Shown piece after piece: positions 23,725 to 35,676 of a stretch of DNA of 64,000 bases. Source of the DNA: Gonatopus flavifemur. Taxonomy: Eukaryota > Arthropoda > Insecta > Hymenoptera > Dryinidae. The DNA lies in NCBI GenBank assembly GCA_018340375.1, contig JAFFJZ010000049.1:868001-932000 (forward strand), in the 5' to 3' direction. The number at the start of each line of letters is the position of its first letter. The stretch's first letter is position 1. The notes below the pieces were generated by a model, which saw nothing but the letters and a program-made list of their open reading frames with translations, was not told the DNA's origin and ran no database searches. A program made the translations under genes and the position numbers.

Positions 23725-25756
23725 CAGGGTGGGGCATTTAAAGTGTCGCGGGCGTTTTTTCCAAAAATAAAGTGAGATACGAGAGAATTTTTCGGACAAA
23801 AGTTGTAGGGTACCGAGGGGGACATCCGATGGTGGCCTTGGCTTTGACCTCAAATCTCATCTTCAAGGGCATTCTGAGATCAACTCTTGTTTTTTAAAAA
23901 GCATCTCATATTTTTTACTGCAGATTTGGATTCTAGGTCAAAAACCAAGAAACTTTTGTCTGAACTATTTTCCTGAAATCCGCAAAAATGGCGCTCTAAT
24001 CGATATTGTTCCATTTTGAATCTGACATTCGAATGACTCGAAAACGAAGGGTCTTGCAAAAGAATGTTTCGTACAAAAAATGTCAATACACAACACATTC
24101 CAATCGTCTACATTACCACCATTCAGAGCTCACGCGATGTGAACAAACGACGGGGTTCAGTGAAAATTCACGATTTTGAAAGTCAGTTTGTCAGTTACAT
24201 TTGATTATTACTTGGTTTATGACAAATTGAAAATCATGGATATCCGATACACGGTTTCTGAAAAGATCGATATGATCTACATTTACGGTGAAGTGCATAA
24301 GAACCCCAGACAAGCATATGACTTGTATGCAGAACGATTTCCTGAAAGAACAACGCCATCCATTAGGTATTTTCAACGCATTACAAAATTATTCTCAGAA
24401 ACGGGAAGTGTTACAAGGGAAAAACGACATCGAATGAGAACTGTTAGCGGAGAAAATGCGGAAGTTAATGTACTAGCTGCAGTAGCCAATAATCCACACG
24501 TGAGCTCTCGTGAAATTGAACTCCATTCAGGAATTTCTCGAAGAAGTGTTCTTCGAATACTGAAACGTCACAAATTCCATCCGTATCACATTTGTTTGCA
24601 TCAAGACCTTCACGGTGATGATTTCGAAAATCGTGTACAGTTTTGTCGATGGGGTCTAGCGCAAATGCACAATAGCAACTTCATCAACATATTATTTTCT
24701 GATGAGTCGACGTTCACCAATCATGGCCAAGTAAATCGACATAATATGCATTACTGGGCGACAGAGAATCCAAGATGGTTACGTCAAGTAGAGCATCAAA
24801 GACAATGGGCTGTGAATGTTTGGTGTGGTATTTTTCGATCTCGAGTAATTGGACCGTACTTCATTGCAGATACGCTGAATGGAGAGGAGTACAGACATTT
24901 CTTAGATCAAGTACTTCCAACATTACTTGAAGACATACCTATTCAGGAACGATTGAATATGTGGTATCAACACGATGGTTGTCCATCCCATTATGCAGTC
25001 ACAGCTCGAGAAATATTGGACAGAGATTATCCTGGACGATGGATAGGACGTCGTGGACCAGTTCATTGGCCTGCCCGTTCTCCGGATTATACTTATCCAG
25101 ATTTTTTTTTATGGGGATACATGAAAGATACAGTTTATCAACAAGCACCGACTACACCTGAGAATATGCGTCAACGAATCATCAATGCATGCGCGAGCAT
25201 CAATGAAGATATTTTAGCACGAGTTCAGCAATCTTTTGTAAAACGTTTTGAAATGTGTATTGAAGTCGAAGGCCATCATTTTGAGCATCTACTGCATTAA
25301 AATTATCCAAGTGATGTAGACGATTGAAATGTGTTGTGTTTTGTCTGTTATACCCCATCACCTCCGTTTCAGTTCAAGGGGTCCCCCTTGGAATCAGACA
25401 ACTTTTGTCCGAAACATTCTCCTCCAAGACCCTTCGTTTTCCAGTTATTCTAATGTCAGATTCAGTATGGAACAATATCGATTAGAGCGCCATCTCTGCG
25501 GATTTCAGGGAAATGGTTCAGACAAAAGTTCCTTGGTTTTTGACCTAGAATCCAAATCTGCAGTAAAAAACATGAGATGCTATTTGAAAAACAAGAGTTG
25601 ACCTCAGAATGCCCTCGAAGATGAGATTTGAGGTCAAAGCCAAGGCCACCATCGGATGTGCCCCTCGATACCCTACAATTTTTGTCTGTAAAATTTTCTC
25701 GTATCTCATTTTATTTTTGGAAAAAACGCCCGCGACACTTTAAATGCCCCACCCTG
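23725..25756 (+). mobile_element. Tc1/mariner DD41D transposon, copy 2 (2032 bp, apparently intact)
   Basis: The ends CAGGGTGGGGCATTTAAAG (23725) and the inverse ending CCCCACCCTG (25756) are flanked by TA. Long inverted arms span 23725-24114 and 25315-25756; the right arm carries about 50 extra bases after CTGTTATACC. The arms contain the paired non-functional ORFs at 23880-24098 and 25329-25601. Same length as copy 1, implying recent spread. Confidence 0.92.
24176..25300 (+). CDS. DD41D Tc1/mariner transposase, intact ORF
   Basis: 374 codons without interruption. It would cut and rejoin the element at TA sites in the nucleus. The N-terminal half (residues about 21-145) holds two HTH-like segments (GISRRSVLRILKRH). 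The catalytic domain has Asp176 (NILFSDESTF), Asp267 (WYQHDGCPSH) and Asp309 (YTYPDFFLWG). The 41-residue gap between the last two defines DD41D, the rosa-like group. The ATG at residue 21 (MDIRYTVSEK, position 24236) matches the usual family start better than the first ATG. Copy 1 at 14010-15134 differs at few positions. All three acidic residues are present, so activity is possible. Confidence 0.93.
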   Translation: MKVSLSVTFDYYLVYDKLKIMDIRYTVSEKIDMIYIYGEVHKNPRQAYDLYAERFPERTTPSIRYFQRITKLFSETGSVTREKRHRMRTVSGENAEVNVLAAVANNPHVSSREIELHSGISRRSVLRILKRHKFHPYHICLHQDLHGDDFENRVQFCRWGLAQMHNSNFINILFSDESTFTNHGQVNRHNMHYWATENPRWLRQVEHQRQWAVNVWCGIFRSRVIGPYFIADTLNGEEYRHFLDQVLPTLLEDIPIQERLNMWYQHDGCPSHYAVTAREILDRDYPGRWIGRRGPVHWPARSPDYTYPDFFLWGYMKDTVYQQAPTTPENMRQRIINACASINEDILARVQQSFVKRFEMCIEVEGHHFEHLLH

Positions 25757-26175
25757 TATACTTGAAGATACTTCTAGTTACATGAATATATACATTAAAA
25801 TTTCTTCACATGAGAATCATTCCACATTTTGTGTGAGTTCAACTCCATTCTTTGTTGTATATATTCCTTGATCATATCATTGACACTGACACTATACACG
25901 CATTGTCGACAATGTTTACATCTTGTTCGTTCATCTCGCCGTATCAGATCTCCGTGTTAGTTTCTCCTTCAGATTCTGACGTGTCTATTCGACCATTACG
26001 TGTGAAAGTACAATATTTCATCTATATCTAGTGCGAGTAATCACTTATTAGAACTATCTCATCGGACTTATCTTGATTTAATTACAATTTTCATACCGCG
26101 TTATCTGCTATGTTTACAATCATCGGTCTTGTATGCATGTGATAAGTCACATATTTTCTTAGTTATGTTCCTGGC
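25757..26175. other. Unassigned DNA between the DD41D element and LINE copy 3
   Basis: Probably the 3' flank or UTR of LINE copy 3. No ORF or repeat was recognised. Confidence 0.35.
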
Positions 26176-28345
26176 TTATACTATTTCATTGAAAACGTAT
26201 TGTTTCATTATTCTCTTGAGATCCATATATGAACTTATTTTATCGAAACCTTCGATTTCATCGAGCAGATCGTTGAATAAATTCGGTAAGTAGTATGAAT
26301 CTTTAGCTTTTCCAAAATATGTATTAAAATTCGTTGCCTTGTACACATAACTGCTTTCTCTTATGTGATATGTTTCTGATCTATGTTTCTGTCTATATCC
26401 TAGTTTATAATAATATCTTATAACTGGGGTATATAGCGATAGTTGTTCAAAATTCATGATTCCTAACTTTTTCTATGTCTTCTCCCTTGAACATTATTCT
26501 GATTATCCTATTAATTATTGACTTTATTCTCATTTTCAGGTACTCGGGAGCTCTAGTATATATTGTTATCCCATATCTCAAATGGGATTCCATTAAGGCA
26601 AGGTATAAAGTTTTCTTGGCTGCTACTGTGAGAAGATGGTTTATATTGTATATTTTACTCAAAATCGCTCTGAGTTTATTGCACAGATTTTCGACGTGTG
26701 TACTCCACTTCAAATCTGAGTCGATCAACATTCCCAAGTATTTCACAGTATTCGAATACTCTAGGCTTGTGCAATTTACACAGTTTCCGTCTCGCAAGCA
26801 TTGGTACGTATGTATTTCCAGTTTGTTTTCTTCTTGCTGTAGCTTATAATCTATCCCACCACTACGGAACATACAAACTTGTGTTTTTTTCGCATTAATT
26901 ACTAATTTATTTACATATAGATATTTACATATTGTGTTCAAATCTTGTTGTACTAATTCAATCCCCTTTTTCAGATTCTCTTGAGCGAATTGGATGGCCA
27001 TATCGTCCGCGTAAGAGTATGGTGTCGAGTACAACCCCAGATGTGCGAAATCGTAAACATATATATTGACAAGTATCGGAGATAATATGGCTCCTTGGAA
27101 CAAACCATATTCTTGCATCTCATATCTGCTTGAATATTTTCCGATTTTCACTTGCATTAACCTATTACTCATATAATCTTCGAACCATTTATACAATTTT
27201 CCCCCAATTCCTATATGCTTCAATTTCTGTGGAAGGATCGTGTAATCTATCGTATCAAAAGCGGACGACAGATCCAAGTATACCGATATGGTGTACTTGA
27301 ATTCATCAATTTTCCCATTCGCTTCATCCATAAATTTTTTGAGCAGCATAGTTGTTGATTCCCCTGGTATAAATCCATACTGATGTTCACTTAACATTTG
27401 ATTTTCCATGCAGTATTTGTATGGTTCTTGATTCATATAATATTCTATTAGTTTCATTAATGAATTCAATCAGCCAATCGGTCTATAATTATTCGTATCG
27501 TTCCGTTTTCCGTTTTTATACATGGGGGTTGATGTGACAATTTCCATTTTTTCCGGTGTTGTGCCTGTGTCCAGGATACAATTAATTGGGTGAACAAGTA
27601 TGCGATTGAGCACTTTGACATTGTTTTTATATCCATCATTCTCATTCCATTTAATCCAGGCGCGCATTGTGTTTTCATGTTATTTATCATCTTTTTCATA
27701 TCCCGTTCATTTATTTTCCTCAAATCAAAACTAACCGATCTTTCTCTTATCCCCTCAGTATATGATAACTGTATCTCATTCTGTATATCATCAGTTATGG
27801 AATCTTCTCTTATTTTTCGTATCTCATTCCTGAAAGTACTCAAAAATCTATCTCCCAGGTCTTTCAGATCTTCAGTCTCAAATGAGTTTTTGATATTCTC
27901 ATATGGAGACATTTCCTTTTTTCGACCAGTAATTTGATTTATCCTTTCCCATGTTTCTCGAATGTTTTTTGTGTGCGTCTGGAATAAATGGGAATAATAT
28001 TCTCTCTTTTGTCTTCTTATCAGATTTACTAGTCCGTTCCTAATTGTTCTAAATTGTTCTTTGAGTGATACATTTTTTTTGTTTTTTTCAAGTTGTTTCC
28101 ATATTCTCTCCTTTTTTTCTATCTCTCTCTCTATTATACTATTTATCCATCCCTTATCTTTCCTCATATTACTAATTTTCTCTTCTACTTCACTTGATTC
28201 ATAAATAATATTGAAATGGTTGATTAGCTCCTGATATATATAGTTTGGGTCGTTACTCTGTAATAAGTATGTCAAGTCCTTGTCACGGATTTTTCTTCTC
28301 ACGTTTTCTGTATCTATAACTTTGATAATTTCAGGTGTTACGAAC
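26176..28345 (-). mobile_element. PHD-ORF1 LINE family, copy 3 (5'-truncated)
   Basis: Only the linker, RT and C-terminal part of ORF2 remain, reading leftward. The 5' boundary at about 28345 coincides with the start of the R1-type LINE on the other strand, which made one chimeric ORF (27466-28605). Confidence 0.8.
26176..28345 (-). pseudogene. LINE ORF2 RT domain, copy 3
   Basis: From the truncation: linker with DPNYIYQELINHFNIIYES; RT fingers with CAPGLNGMRMMDI and NDTNNYRPIG; motif A in YLDLSSAFDTIDYTILP; motif B in LFQGAILSPILVNIYVYD; palm YADD in TPYSYADDMAIQFAQ; and a C-terminal region ending near 26176. Frameshifts lie at about 27600 and 26450, and an in-frame stop near 27470. Endonuclease and ORF1 are absent, as expected for 5' truncation during target-primed reverse transcription. 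Confidence 0.85.
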
Positions 28346-28468
28346 ACAACGGAGGGACGAACTGCACGGGCGGTATGAGACCGAACGGAGAAGGATGGAG
28401 GCGGGCAGCAAAACAAGCCGCTAGACGTCGAAGATACTGCGGGCTCCAGCCAGATCCACGGGATCCAG

Positions 28469-29310
28469 GTGCACGAAAGTCCCGGATGGGTGCGCGTGGA
28501 GAAGAAGCCGAAGAAGCGGAGGCAGATACAGAAGGACAACATCCGCTCCGAAGTCAAGGCGACAACTACGCGGAAGCGGCCAAGGCCAGAAGCCATACTA
28601 GTCAAGGCAACGGAGGGAAATACCTATGCTCAGGTACTCAACAAACTCGAGGAAAACGTGGACCCTGGTGCCCTTGGTGTAGGAATTTCATCGATACGGA
28701 GAACCCGCGGCGGGGACTTACTTCTGCAGTTCCGGAAAGGAGAAAAACATGCGGAAGCATTGATAGAAGCAGCGCAGATGACTCTGGGTCAGGGAGCCGT
28801 GGTCCGGACACTGGGAGACAAGATGGAACTGGAGATACGTGACCTTGATCATGTCACCGATAACGACGAAGTGAGAGAGGCGATCAGGTCGGCTCTCGGT
28901 GACATTGATGTCTCTGACATCAAGGTCCGAGTCGTCCGGACAGCCTATAGCGGAAGACAATTTGCAATAGTGAACTGACCAAGGAGGGACGCAACGAATC
29001 CGCTCTAGATGGGAAAGCTGCGAGTTGGGTGGGTGAGATACCGCGTGAGGGAAAGAATTGTCGTCCAGAAGTGCTTCAGATGTATGGGCTTTGGTCACTA
29101 TGCGAGGGAGTGCAAGGGCCCAGATCGTTCGGAAAACTGTCACCTATGTGGAAAAAGTGATCACCAGGCCAAGAAATGTAAGGAGGAACCGCACCGTACC
29201 ATATGTCAAGAAGCAGGTAGTGCAAGCGGAGCGGACCACATCAGCGGCAGTTCGCGTTGCCTGGCTTTCAAGAAGGAATCAGAGAGAATGCAGAAATGGC
29301 GAAGATAATC
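28469..29310 (+). pseudogene. R1-type LINE ORF1 (gag-like, CCHC zinc knuckles)
   Basis: Basic N-terminus (VEKKPKKRRQ), then a region with GNTYAQVLNKLEENVDP and GGDLLLQFRKGEKHAEAL typical of R1/Jockey-group gag-like ORF1, then, after a stop and frameshift at about 28978, a zinc-knuckle block. CFRCMGFGHYAREC and CHLCGKSDHQAKKC are two perfect CX2CX4HX4C knuckles that bind element RNA. The disruption between the two parts makes it a pseudogene. The overlapping frame at 28375-28842 is a shadow. Confidence 0.8.
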
Positions 29311-32300
29311 CAGGTGAACCTGGGGAAAGGAAGAGAAGCCTAAGCCTTACTGGACCAGACAGCAAGGGAGAAGAAGATCGACGTACTAATTGTCTGTGAT
29401 CAGTACCGGGTACTGCCCATCGGCGATTGGTTTCAGGACGAATCATCGAGAGCAGCAGTCGGAATTCTAGATACCACATGAAACATCCGACGTGTCGTTT
29501 CCTCTGCGTCAAATTTCGTTTGGGTTGACTGAGGGGATGTGATGATCGTAAGGTGCTATTCTCCACCGACAACGGAAGAATACAGTTTGGAAAAGTTCCA
29601 GCAGCGACTAGAAGAACTAGAGCGGATGGTGAGAAGAGGAGAGCAGCAGAAGTTACTGATAGCGGGAGACTTCAACTCTAAGTCCCCAGAATGGGAATCA
29701 TCAAGACTGGATGCCAGGGGAGAAGCGCTCTCGAACTTTGTGGCGAGGCTGGACCTCGTGATCCTGAATGGAGGGACGACTTGAACATCCTGCGGGGGTA
29801 ATGGGGGCCCAGTTGTGGATTTGACGTTGGCATCGAAGGACGTAGCCAAGAAGACGTACGGATGAAGAGTTCTGGAAGAATTTACGTTGAGTGACCGCCA
29901 ATACATTGAGTACCGAATTGAACAAGGAGAACGAGCGAGGGATTTGAATGTTTCGAGCACAGAATCGAAGGGATGGGTAGTGAAGAAACTGGATCGGCAA
30001 CGGCTTGGAGAAACAATAGAAAAGATTCGACGTTTGGGACTCACGCAGCGGGATATGGAAAAGAGCAACCTTGACCACGTGGTTGAAACAACCATGAGAA
30101 TGATGAGAAGAGGATGTGACGCGTCCATGCCCAAACGGGAAAACGGTCCAAAGGATAGGACACCAGCGTCATGGTGAAACAAGGAAATTGCGGAATTCAG
30201 AAAGAGTTGCACGATGGCGAGAACAAAGGGGACGAGGTTCCGGAGTTAGAAGAAGAAGCCGGATGATGACCTGGAAGCAGTATACCAGGAGGCAAAGAAG
30301 AGTCTAGTCAAGGATATCCGTGTAAGGCAAGGGAGACAATGGGAAGCCCCAATTCAAGAAGTTGACGAGGATCCCTGGGGCCGGCCATACAAGCTGGTTG
30401 TCAAAAAACTGTTTGAGAGGAAACAAATCCCAGGGCTCCGATGCGTGGACCAAGTGAAGAGAATCGTGAAATTTTTGTTCCTCAGGCATCAGCAGAGACC
30501 ACCGCTCCCAGCAAGCGGAGAAACATCAGAATTCGAACTGCTCACAACCGGAGAACTGGAGGAGGCTTGCAAGTGCCTGAAGAACGGGAAAGCATCCGGC
30601 CCGGACCAAGTACCAGGAGAGATAATGGCAGTAGTAGCAGATGAATGGCCGGAGCTCCTGCTGACGACCTTCAACGCATGCTTAGCGGAAGGAGTCTTTC
30701 ACGAAGAGTGGAAAAAGCAAAGGTTGATACTACTGAGAAAGGGAAGAAGCCGTTGGAGCAGCCATCGTCCTACCGACCGATCGGTCACTTGGATACCGTG
30801 GGGAAACTTTTCGAGAAAATTATCCCGCAGAGACTGGAAGCTCACTTTGAAGAAGAAGGAAGATTGTCACCGATGCAGTTCGGATTTCGCAAGGGGAGAT
30901 CTACAGTGGATGCGATTGCCAAAGTGCGGGAGATAGCAGACACCGTCAGAGGACACACGCGACACAGCGAGGGATTCTGCGCCCTCATCACACTAGACGT
31001 CAAGAACGCATTCAACTCCCTACCACAGTGGAGTATGATTGAGGCGTTGGAAGCGAACGAAGTGCCAAGGTATTTGAGTTAAATAGTCAACAGCTAACCC
31101 AGCGACAGGACGCTGGTATGTGACACTGAAGAAGGAGGGATGGGATATGAGGTGACAGCTGGAGTACCCCAGGGTCAAGACTAGGACCGTTCTTGTGGAT
31201 GGTTACATATGGACCGCTATTGGACATGGATCTGCCAGAAGGAGCGTGGATCGTGGGATTTGCTGACGACATCGCCTTAGTGGTGATAGCCCAAATGACG
31301 AGCTCCTTGGGAGTGGTAGCAAACGAAGCCTTGAGACGCATTCACAACTGGATGGAGCAGCACGAATTGAAACTGGCGATTGAAAGAACAGAAGCGGTCC
31401 TGATCACGGAAAAGCGAAGGTTTGAGTGGCCCAATCCAGTGTTGCAGGGGCAAGAAATACCATGGCAAAAGTCCTTGAAGTACTTGGGCGTGCAGATCGA
31501 TGGAAGACTCAGCTTCAACGAGCACGTCAAGAACGCAGCAGAGAAGAGTGCGGAGACAGCGGCAAGACTAGCAAGGCTGATGCCAAACTGTGGAAATGAG
31601 AGCCAGGTGGAAAGACAGCTTCTGTGTAGTGTTGTACACTCGCAGATGCTGTACGGCGCGGAAGTCTGGGCGGGGAACCTGGAGAAGAAGATGGTGAGGA
31701 GAAAATTGGCATCAATGCAACGGAGAACCATTTTACGGATCATATCGGGATTCCGGACGATGTCGGAAGACACAGTGCTTGTGCTGGCAGGTACGCCACC
31801 CATAGATCTCCTAGCCCGGGAGAGGCAGGAGATCTATCAAGTGTTGCAGGGTTTAGGATCAGCGGAGGCTCGAAGGCTGGCGGAACCAGGAGCGGAGAAG
31901 ACGGCGAGGGACAAACTACTGCAGAGGTGGCAAGAGAGGTGTGACTGCAGCGAAAATGGGAAATGGACTCACAGGCCGATACCAGATGTGAGGAGGTGGT
32001 TAGAAAGACCTCACGGCCAGTTGAACTACCATGTGATGCAAGCGTTCACTGGCCACGGGTGCTTCAACGCGTACTTCAAGAGGTTCAAGATCACCGGAAG
32101 AGATCAATGCGCCCACTACGGCGAAGCTCCAGATGATGCCAAGCACACGATCTTCAAGTGCACGGCAGCGGCAGAAGGGAGGAGAGAACTGGAGGAAGCT
32201 ATAGGAGGAACGCGCATTACCGCTGATATAATTGTCACAACAATGTGTTCCAGCGAAGATGCGTGGAAAATGATCTCAGCCTTCATCGTGGAAACGATGA

Positions 32301-32353
32301 AGAGGAGAAGGGAATTGGCAGAGGCTGAACGAGCCAGGGGGGGGGGAGTCTGA
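29295..32353 (+). pseudogene. R1-type LINE ORF2 (endonuclease, RT, zinc knuckle)
   Basis: The endonuclease begins near 29297 (MAKIIQVNLGKGREA), with LIVCDQYRVLPIGDW and KLLIAGDFNSKSPEW (the GDFN metal-site motif). The RT shows NGKASGPDQVPGEIM, SYRPIGHLDTVGKLFEKI, ITLDVKNAFNSLP (motif A), VTAGVPQG (motif B) and GFADDIALV (FADD catalytic pair). The last 386 codons (31193-32353) are open and end in a CX2C..H..C-like block in which the second Cys is Tyr (CAHYGEAPDDAKHTIFKC). Many stops and shifts between 29390 and 31190 show it is dead. Confidence 0.85.
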
Positions 32354-32496
32354 TTCGCAGATCCGCGTGGCGAACAAATAGCTCCTGAACCCCTAATCTC
32401 TACTATGTGGAAAACAGGGGATGTAGGGAAATGGCTATTGTGACCGGAGGGCGGAGTGGTAGCTTGCTTCCACTACGCCCCCCACAAAAGGGAAAA

Positions 32497-32512
32497 ACAT
32501 ACATACATACAC
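32497..32512. repeat. (CATA)n microsatellite at the R1-type LINE 3' end
   Basis: ACATACATACATACAC directly follows the LINE 3' end. Confidence 0.85.
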
Positions 32513-33136
32513 TTCCAGAGCTCCCGGTGTCATCGGAATTTCATTTGCGATTACTGTGGCTACATGTATTCAACGAAGCTCCAGATTAGGAGGGTAGTTG
32601 ACATCCAGTATCTTGCCAACGCCAGAGTTGATGTATTCCGAAATCATGGAGGTGAACCCCAGACTTTTTTGATTGGAACATCGATATCATTCCATGATTT
32701 TGGAAATATCTCGCAACCGGACCGAAATGGCGTATCACAGGGAAAAACTATAGATTCAGAGACTCTGATGCGATATTTATCCAGTGATAGTCATCAATTT
32801 TTTGAAAACTACATCAATGAGATGATAATCTGGGTTGAGAAACGATGAACAAATGAAAAAGATAAAGAACAGACTCATCAAGTGGAACGAAACGCCCAAG
32901 GATGCTGTGAACATCCCAAGTTGATAGAGAATCAGTTTGAACTATCACTTGTTTGTACTATTGATTGATTATGATTTGTGTTTATGGATATTTGGCATGT
33001 GTATATGATGAAGTAAATATATCCGAGAATGTGATAATGTTCTCTGTGCTACTCGAAACTCAAAGGACTGAATGAATTTAGGAACGTTTGCATGTGAGGA
33101 AAATTGTTCAATATTCCAGTTACTGAGCGGGGAATA
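32513..33136. other. Unassigned DNA
   Basis: A 130-codon ORF spans 32456-32848 but shows no recognisable domain. Nothing else is supported. Confidence 0.35.
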
Positions 33137-33783
33137 AATACCGCCGGAACAACACACTGACAACAGGAGAGGAATTCGTTTGGAACTCATAGTCGATCAT
33201 ATCACATGTTCCTTCATACAATTGAGATTCATCAATAGGTGGAAAATTTGCATAAATCAGAATGCTTTCGATTCACCTTCAAATCTTGATACGAAAACCT
33301 ATGTGAGTAACTCTGAATTCGGGAGAATTCAGAGTGAGAAAGTACTTCGTCAATGTTCAAAGTTTTCCTTGAATTCTCAGATGGATCGGAGAAAAAGTGT
33401 GCAAAATATGAAATACTTGCCATGGTGACACGACTCTCTCATGAACATAGTGTCCGTGTATCGTAGTTGCCGTAACGGCAAGCGGGATGAGTAATTGTGA
33501 AGAATGTGCAATATCTGCCACGTTCTCCACTCGATTGATGTGAAACTTTCAGGAAAACTTCTTTCAACACTGACGAACAATTTTGTCGCTTTGAGTTTTT
33601 CCTAATCGGAAACTCCATGATACTTTTTTTCATGGAAAATTACAAGCACGCGTTTTCAACAGTATTCGTTCATTATCAAATATTCAGTGGATAATGAAAT
33701 ATTGTAACATATGGAACTGACTTGGCATCTTCGGGGATCAATGATGGAGCCGTGTACCGAATTCCAAGTCAATCCGGTGACCT
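33137..33783 (-). repeat. Dispersed repeat, inverted partner of 6732-7250
   Basis: The reverse complement follows the same order as the copy at 6732: ATTGACTTGGAATTCGGTAC, CAGTTCCATATGTTACAATA, TTCCTGAAAGTTTCACATCA, ending near CCGGCGGTATTTATTCC. It lies just left of the Polinton-like region. An imperfect AACCA-type tandem tract (33797-33846) sits beside it. Confidence 0.65.
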
Positions 33784-33796
33784 CTGCGGTGAACTA

Positions 33797-33846
33797 AACC
33801 GAATCAATCCAAACAGAACCGAACCAAACCAAACCAAACCAAACCG
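33797..33846. repeat. (AACCA)n low-complexity tract
   Basis: AACCAAACCAAACCAAACC and related units. Confidence 0.85.
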
Positions 33847-34495
33847 GACAGGAGAGAACGAAATTTTAGCACAAAGTCTCCGATGTGAACAGATCGCGAA
33901 ACAAATTTTCACTGACTGACGACTATTTTCTATTCGAGGTTTAGGGTTCAGGATTGAAGGTAAGGTGGGGAATTAGGAATTTTCGAAATCTGCCAAACTT
34001 TTTCTCCCAAGTAATTTATCAGCAATAAATCTTCTTTTTCTCCCGTAGCATTCATGATAGGGTACGACGTTTCTTGAAACCTCCCGAACTTACACCCTAT
34101 GAGTCAATCGTTGTCCTTCAGGAGTTGTGACAAAACCTACCGAGCGAAAAAATTCGAGACCTATATACAGCATAAAATTGCAGATATTTATGCTAATTAA
34201 CAACCATTTTTACCGTCCAAGTTCGAGTACACTGTAGCCTGGATTTTGATACGATGAGTCGGAGAGGTAATTTTCTCCCTCGGCAATCATAGTGGTACAA
34301 ACAATTACTTCTCTCTCTTTGAAACGATCTCTTCAGTCGTATACTTGTAGGAAAAATCAGTAGAAAGTATGAACGAGGGATACCATATACTTTTTGTCGC
34401 TATTCCTTTCAGAAGGGAATATCTTTGAGGATAACAGTGAGGGAAAATGTCAGGAATGAAGATACGAGTATTTATCGAACCACAATGTTTTATTT

Positions 34496-35086
34496 TCAAT
34501 TCTCACAATTAAATTTTGATTGAAGTTGAAATACATAAATAGATGTACGTTGAAAGTTATAATCGATATAATATTCTTGATTTGCTATGTTGAAATCCGG
34601 ATACGTGTAAATTGTAGTGAGTGGTGCGAGTTCGAGTGATGCGTTGAAAGATTTCCACAACGATTCTGTCATTTCGCTCCGTGTCGTTGGAAAATTTTTG
34701 TAGAAAATTATGTAGAGTACCACTGTATCAAAAAGGTACCAAAGGAAGACAACACAGTATTGACCGCATACGGTGGGGAAACAACTCTGTAGTTGATGAT
34801 CGTTCCACTGATATTGTCTGCAATTCCTTCTGAGTCGTTGGGCTATTCGTGGATCTTGAGGGGGGCTCCCATAGCTATCGAAGTAGGTTCCTCTCCCTTC
34901 GGGGTCGATCCGAATTGTGACCCAGTGTTTCCCTGGTTGTGTATGTTCATCGATGTTGATAATAATAGCGTATGGTTTTGTCCATGGACATGGGATTTCG
35001 TCGACAGGGTAGACACCTCCATCTCGAACATTTGTACGCGGAAGTACACGTAATAGTTGGAATGTGTTTATATGGATGGAGAATTT
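34496..35086 (-). pseudogene. Adenain-like cysteine protease of the Polinton-like element
   Basis: An open frame of 196 codons with no ATG starts just after the TAA of the upstream gene at 35087. Numbering from its first codon, His54 lies in PGKHWVTIRI, Asp70 in GTYFDSYGSPP, a Gln-containing NDHQLQS follows, and Cys107 lies in PTVCGQYCVVFLW. This His-Asp-Cys order and spacing is the C5/C48 (adenovirus protease/Ulp1) fold. In Polintons and adenoviruses such enzymes process capsid precursors. The upstream part VYPVDEIP also fits. Lack of a start codon may mean loss of the ATG or a fused or read-through product with the preceding frame, which is in phase. Confidence 0.75.
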
Positions 35087-35670
35087 TTAAACGTCAATGG
35101 TATCCTCCCCGTCCAAGAAACAAGTATCTTTGTGGTCGCTGAGGGAACGTGTCAGTTTCGGAATATTTTTTATAGCACACGGAAAATTTTTCTGTGGTGA
35201 AAGTGTATGATATATGCAATAGTTTTTGTCTGATGGTGGATCTCTGATGTGATATACTCCAGATTCATCATTCCTCGCGATAACACACGTCCCAAATAGG
35301 ATGCTTCGGCCCTTCCTCGTACGTAGATGGATTTCGCGGAACGAATTATTCGACAAAGAAAATTTTCACATTGATATTGCTGCACCATTCCCTCATATCA
35401 TACGATTCCATGGCAATTGTTTGTGAGCCAATTGTTCGTTTCTTCCACAGCACGAGGTGATTCATTGAATTTGCGAGGCTGCCCAATTATCCAATGTCCT
35501 TGATATAGTTTGTCGAACGAAGATATCGCAGGTTCTATGGGTATGAGACGGGTATGAGCATCCGGAAATCCCTGCACATCTATCACGAATACGTTTTCCA
35601 TTGAATGTTCTCTCTCCATGATGTCTGGAACACTACTGATGATTTCGTGGTTGTTGTTGAAGATTTTCAA
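35087..35670 (-). pseudogene. Uncharacterised 'DVQGF' protein of the element
   Basis: ATG at 35670 follows the stop of the capsid-like gene by 6 bp. The start has FVIDVQGFPDAHTRLIPIEP, then ESPRAVEETNNWLTNNCHGI before a stop, continuing in another frame with SAKSIYVRGRAEASYLGRVL and ending in the third frame at 35087. The pattern (hydrophobic strand + D.QGF, later IYVRG) recurs in element-encoded proteins next to F54H12.2-like genes in arthropods. Its function is unknown; a nuclease-like fold is possible but unsupported. At least two frameshifts or stops. Confidence 0.5.
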
Positions 35671-35676
35671 AAATCA

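Larger units (their letters stand above)
28345..32512 (+). mobile_element. R1-clade LINE ending in a (CATA)n tract
   Basis: ORF1 with two CCHC knuckles and ORF2 with an R1-type endonuclease, RT and C-terminal zinc-knuckle region occupy about 4.1 kb. The base composition is clearly more GC-rich than the surroundings. The 3' end (GGGAAAAACATACATACATA) runs into a CATA/ACAC microsatellite at 32497-32512. Some R1-clade lineages such as Waldo target ACAY repeats, so the microsatellite may be the target. Confidence 0.8.

Noticed and set aside
27466..28605. A 379-codon minus ORF read as one protein
   Set aside because: Its first 85 or so residues are antisense of the R1-type ORF1; the remainder is LINE copy 3. 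The fusion is an accident of adjacency.
34793..35053. 86-codon plus ORF
   Set aside because: Antisense of the cysteine protease, whose catalytic motifs are clear on the minus strand.
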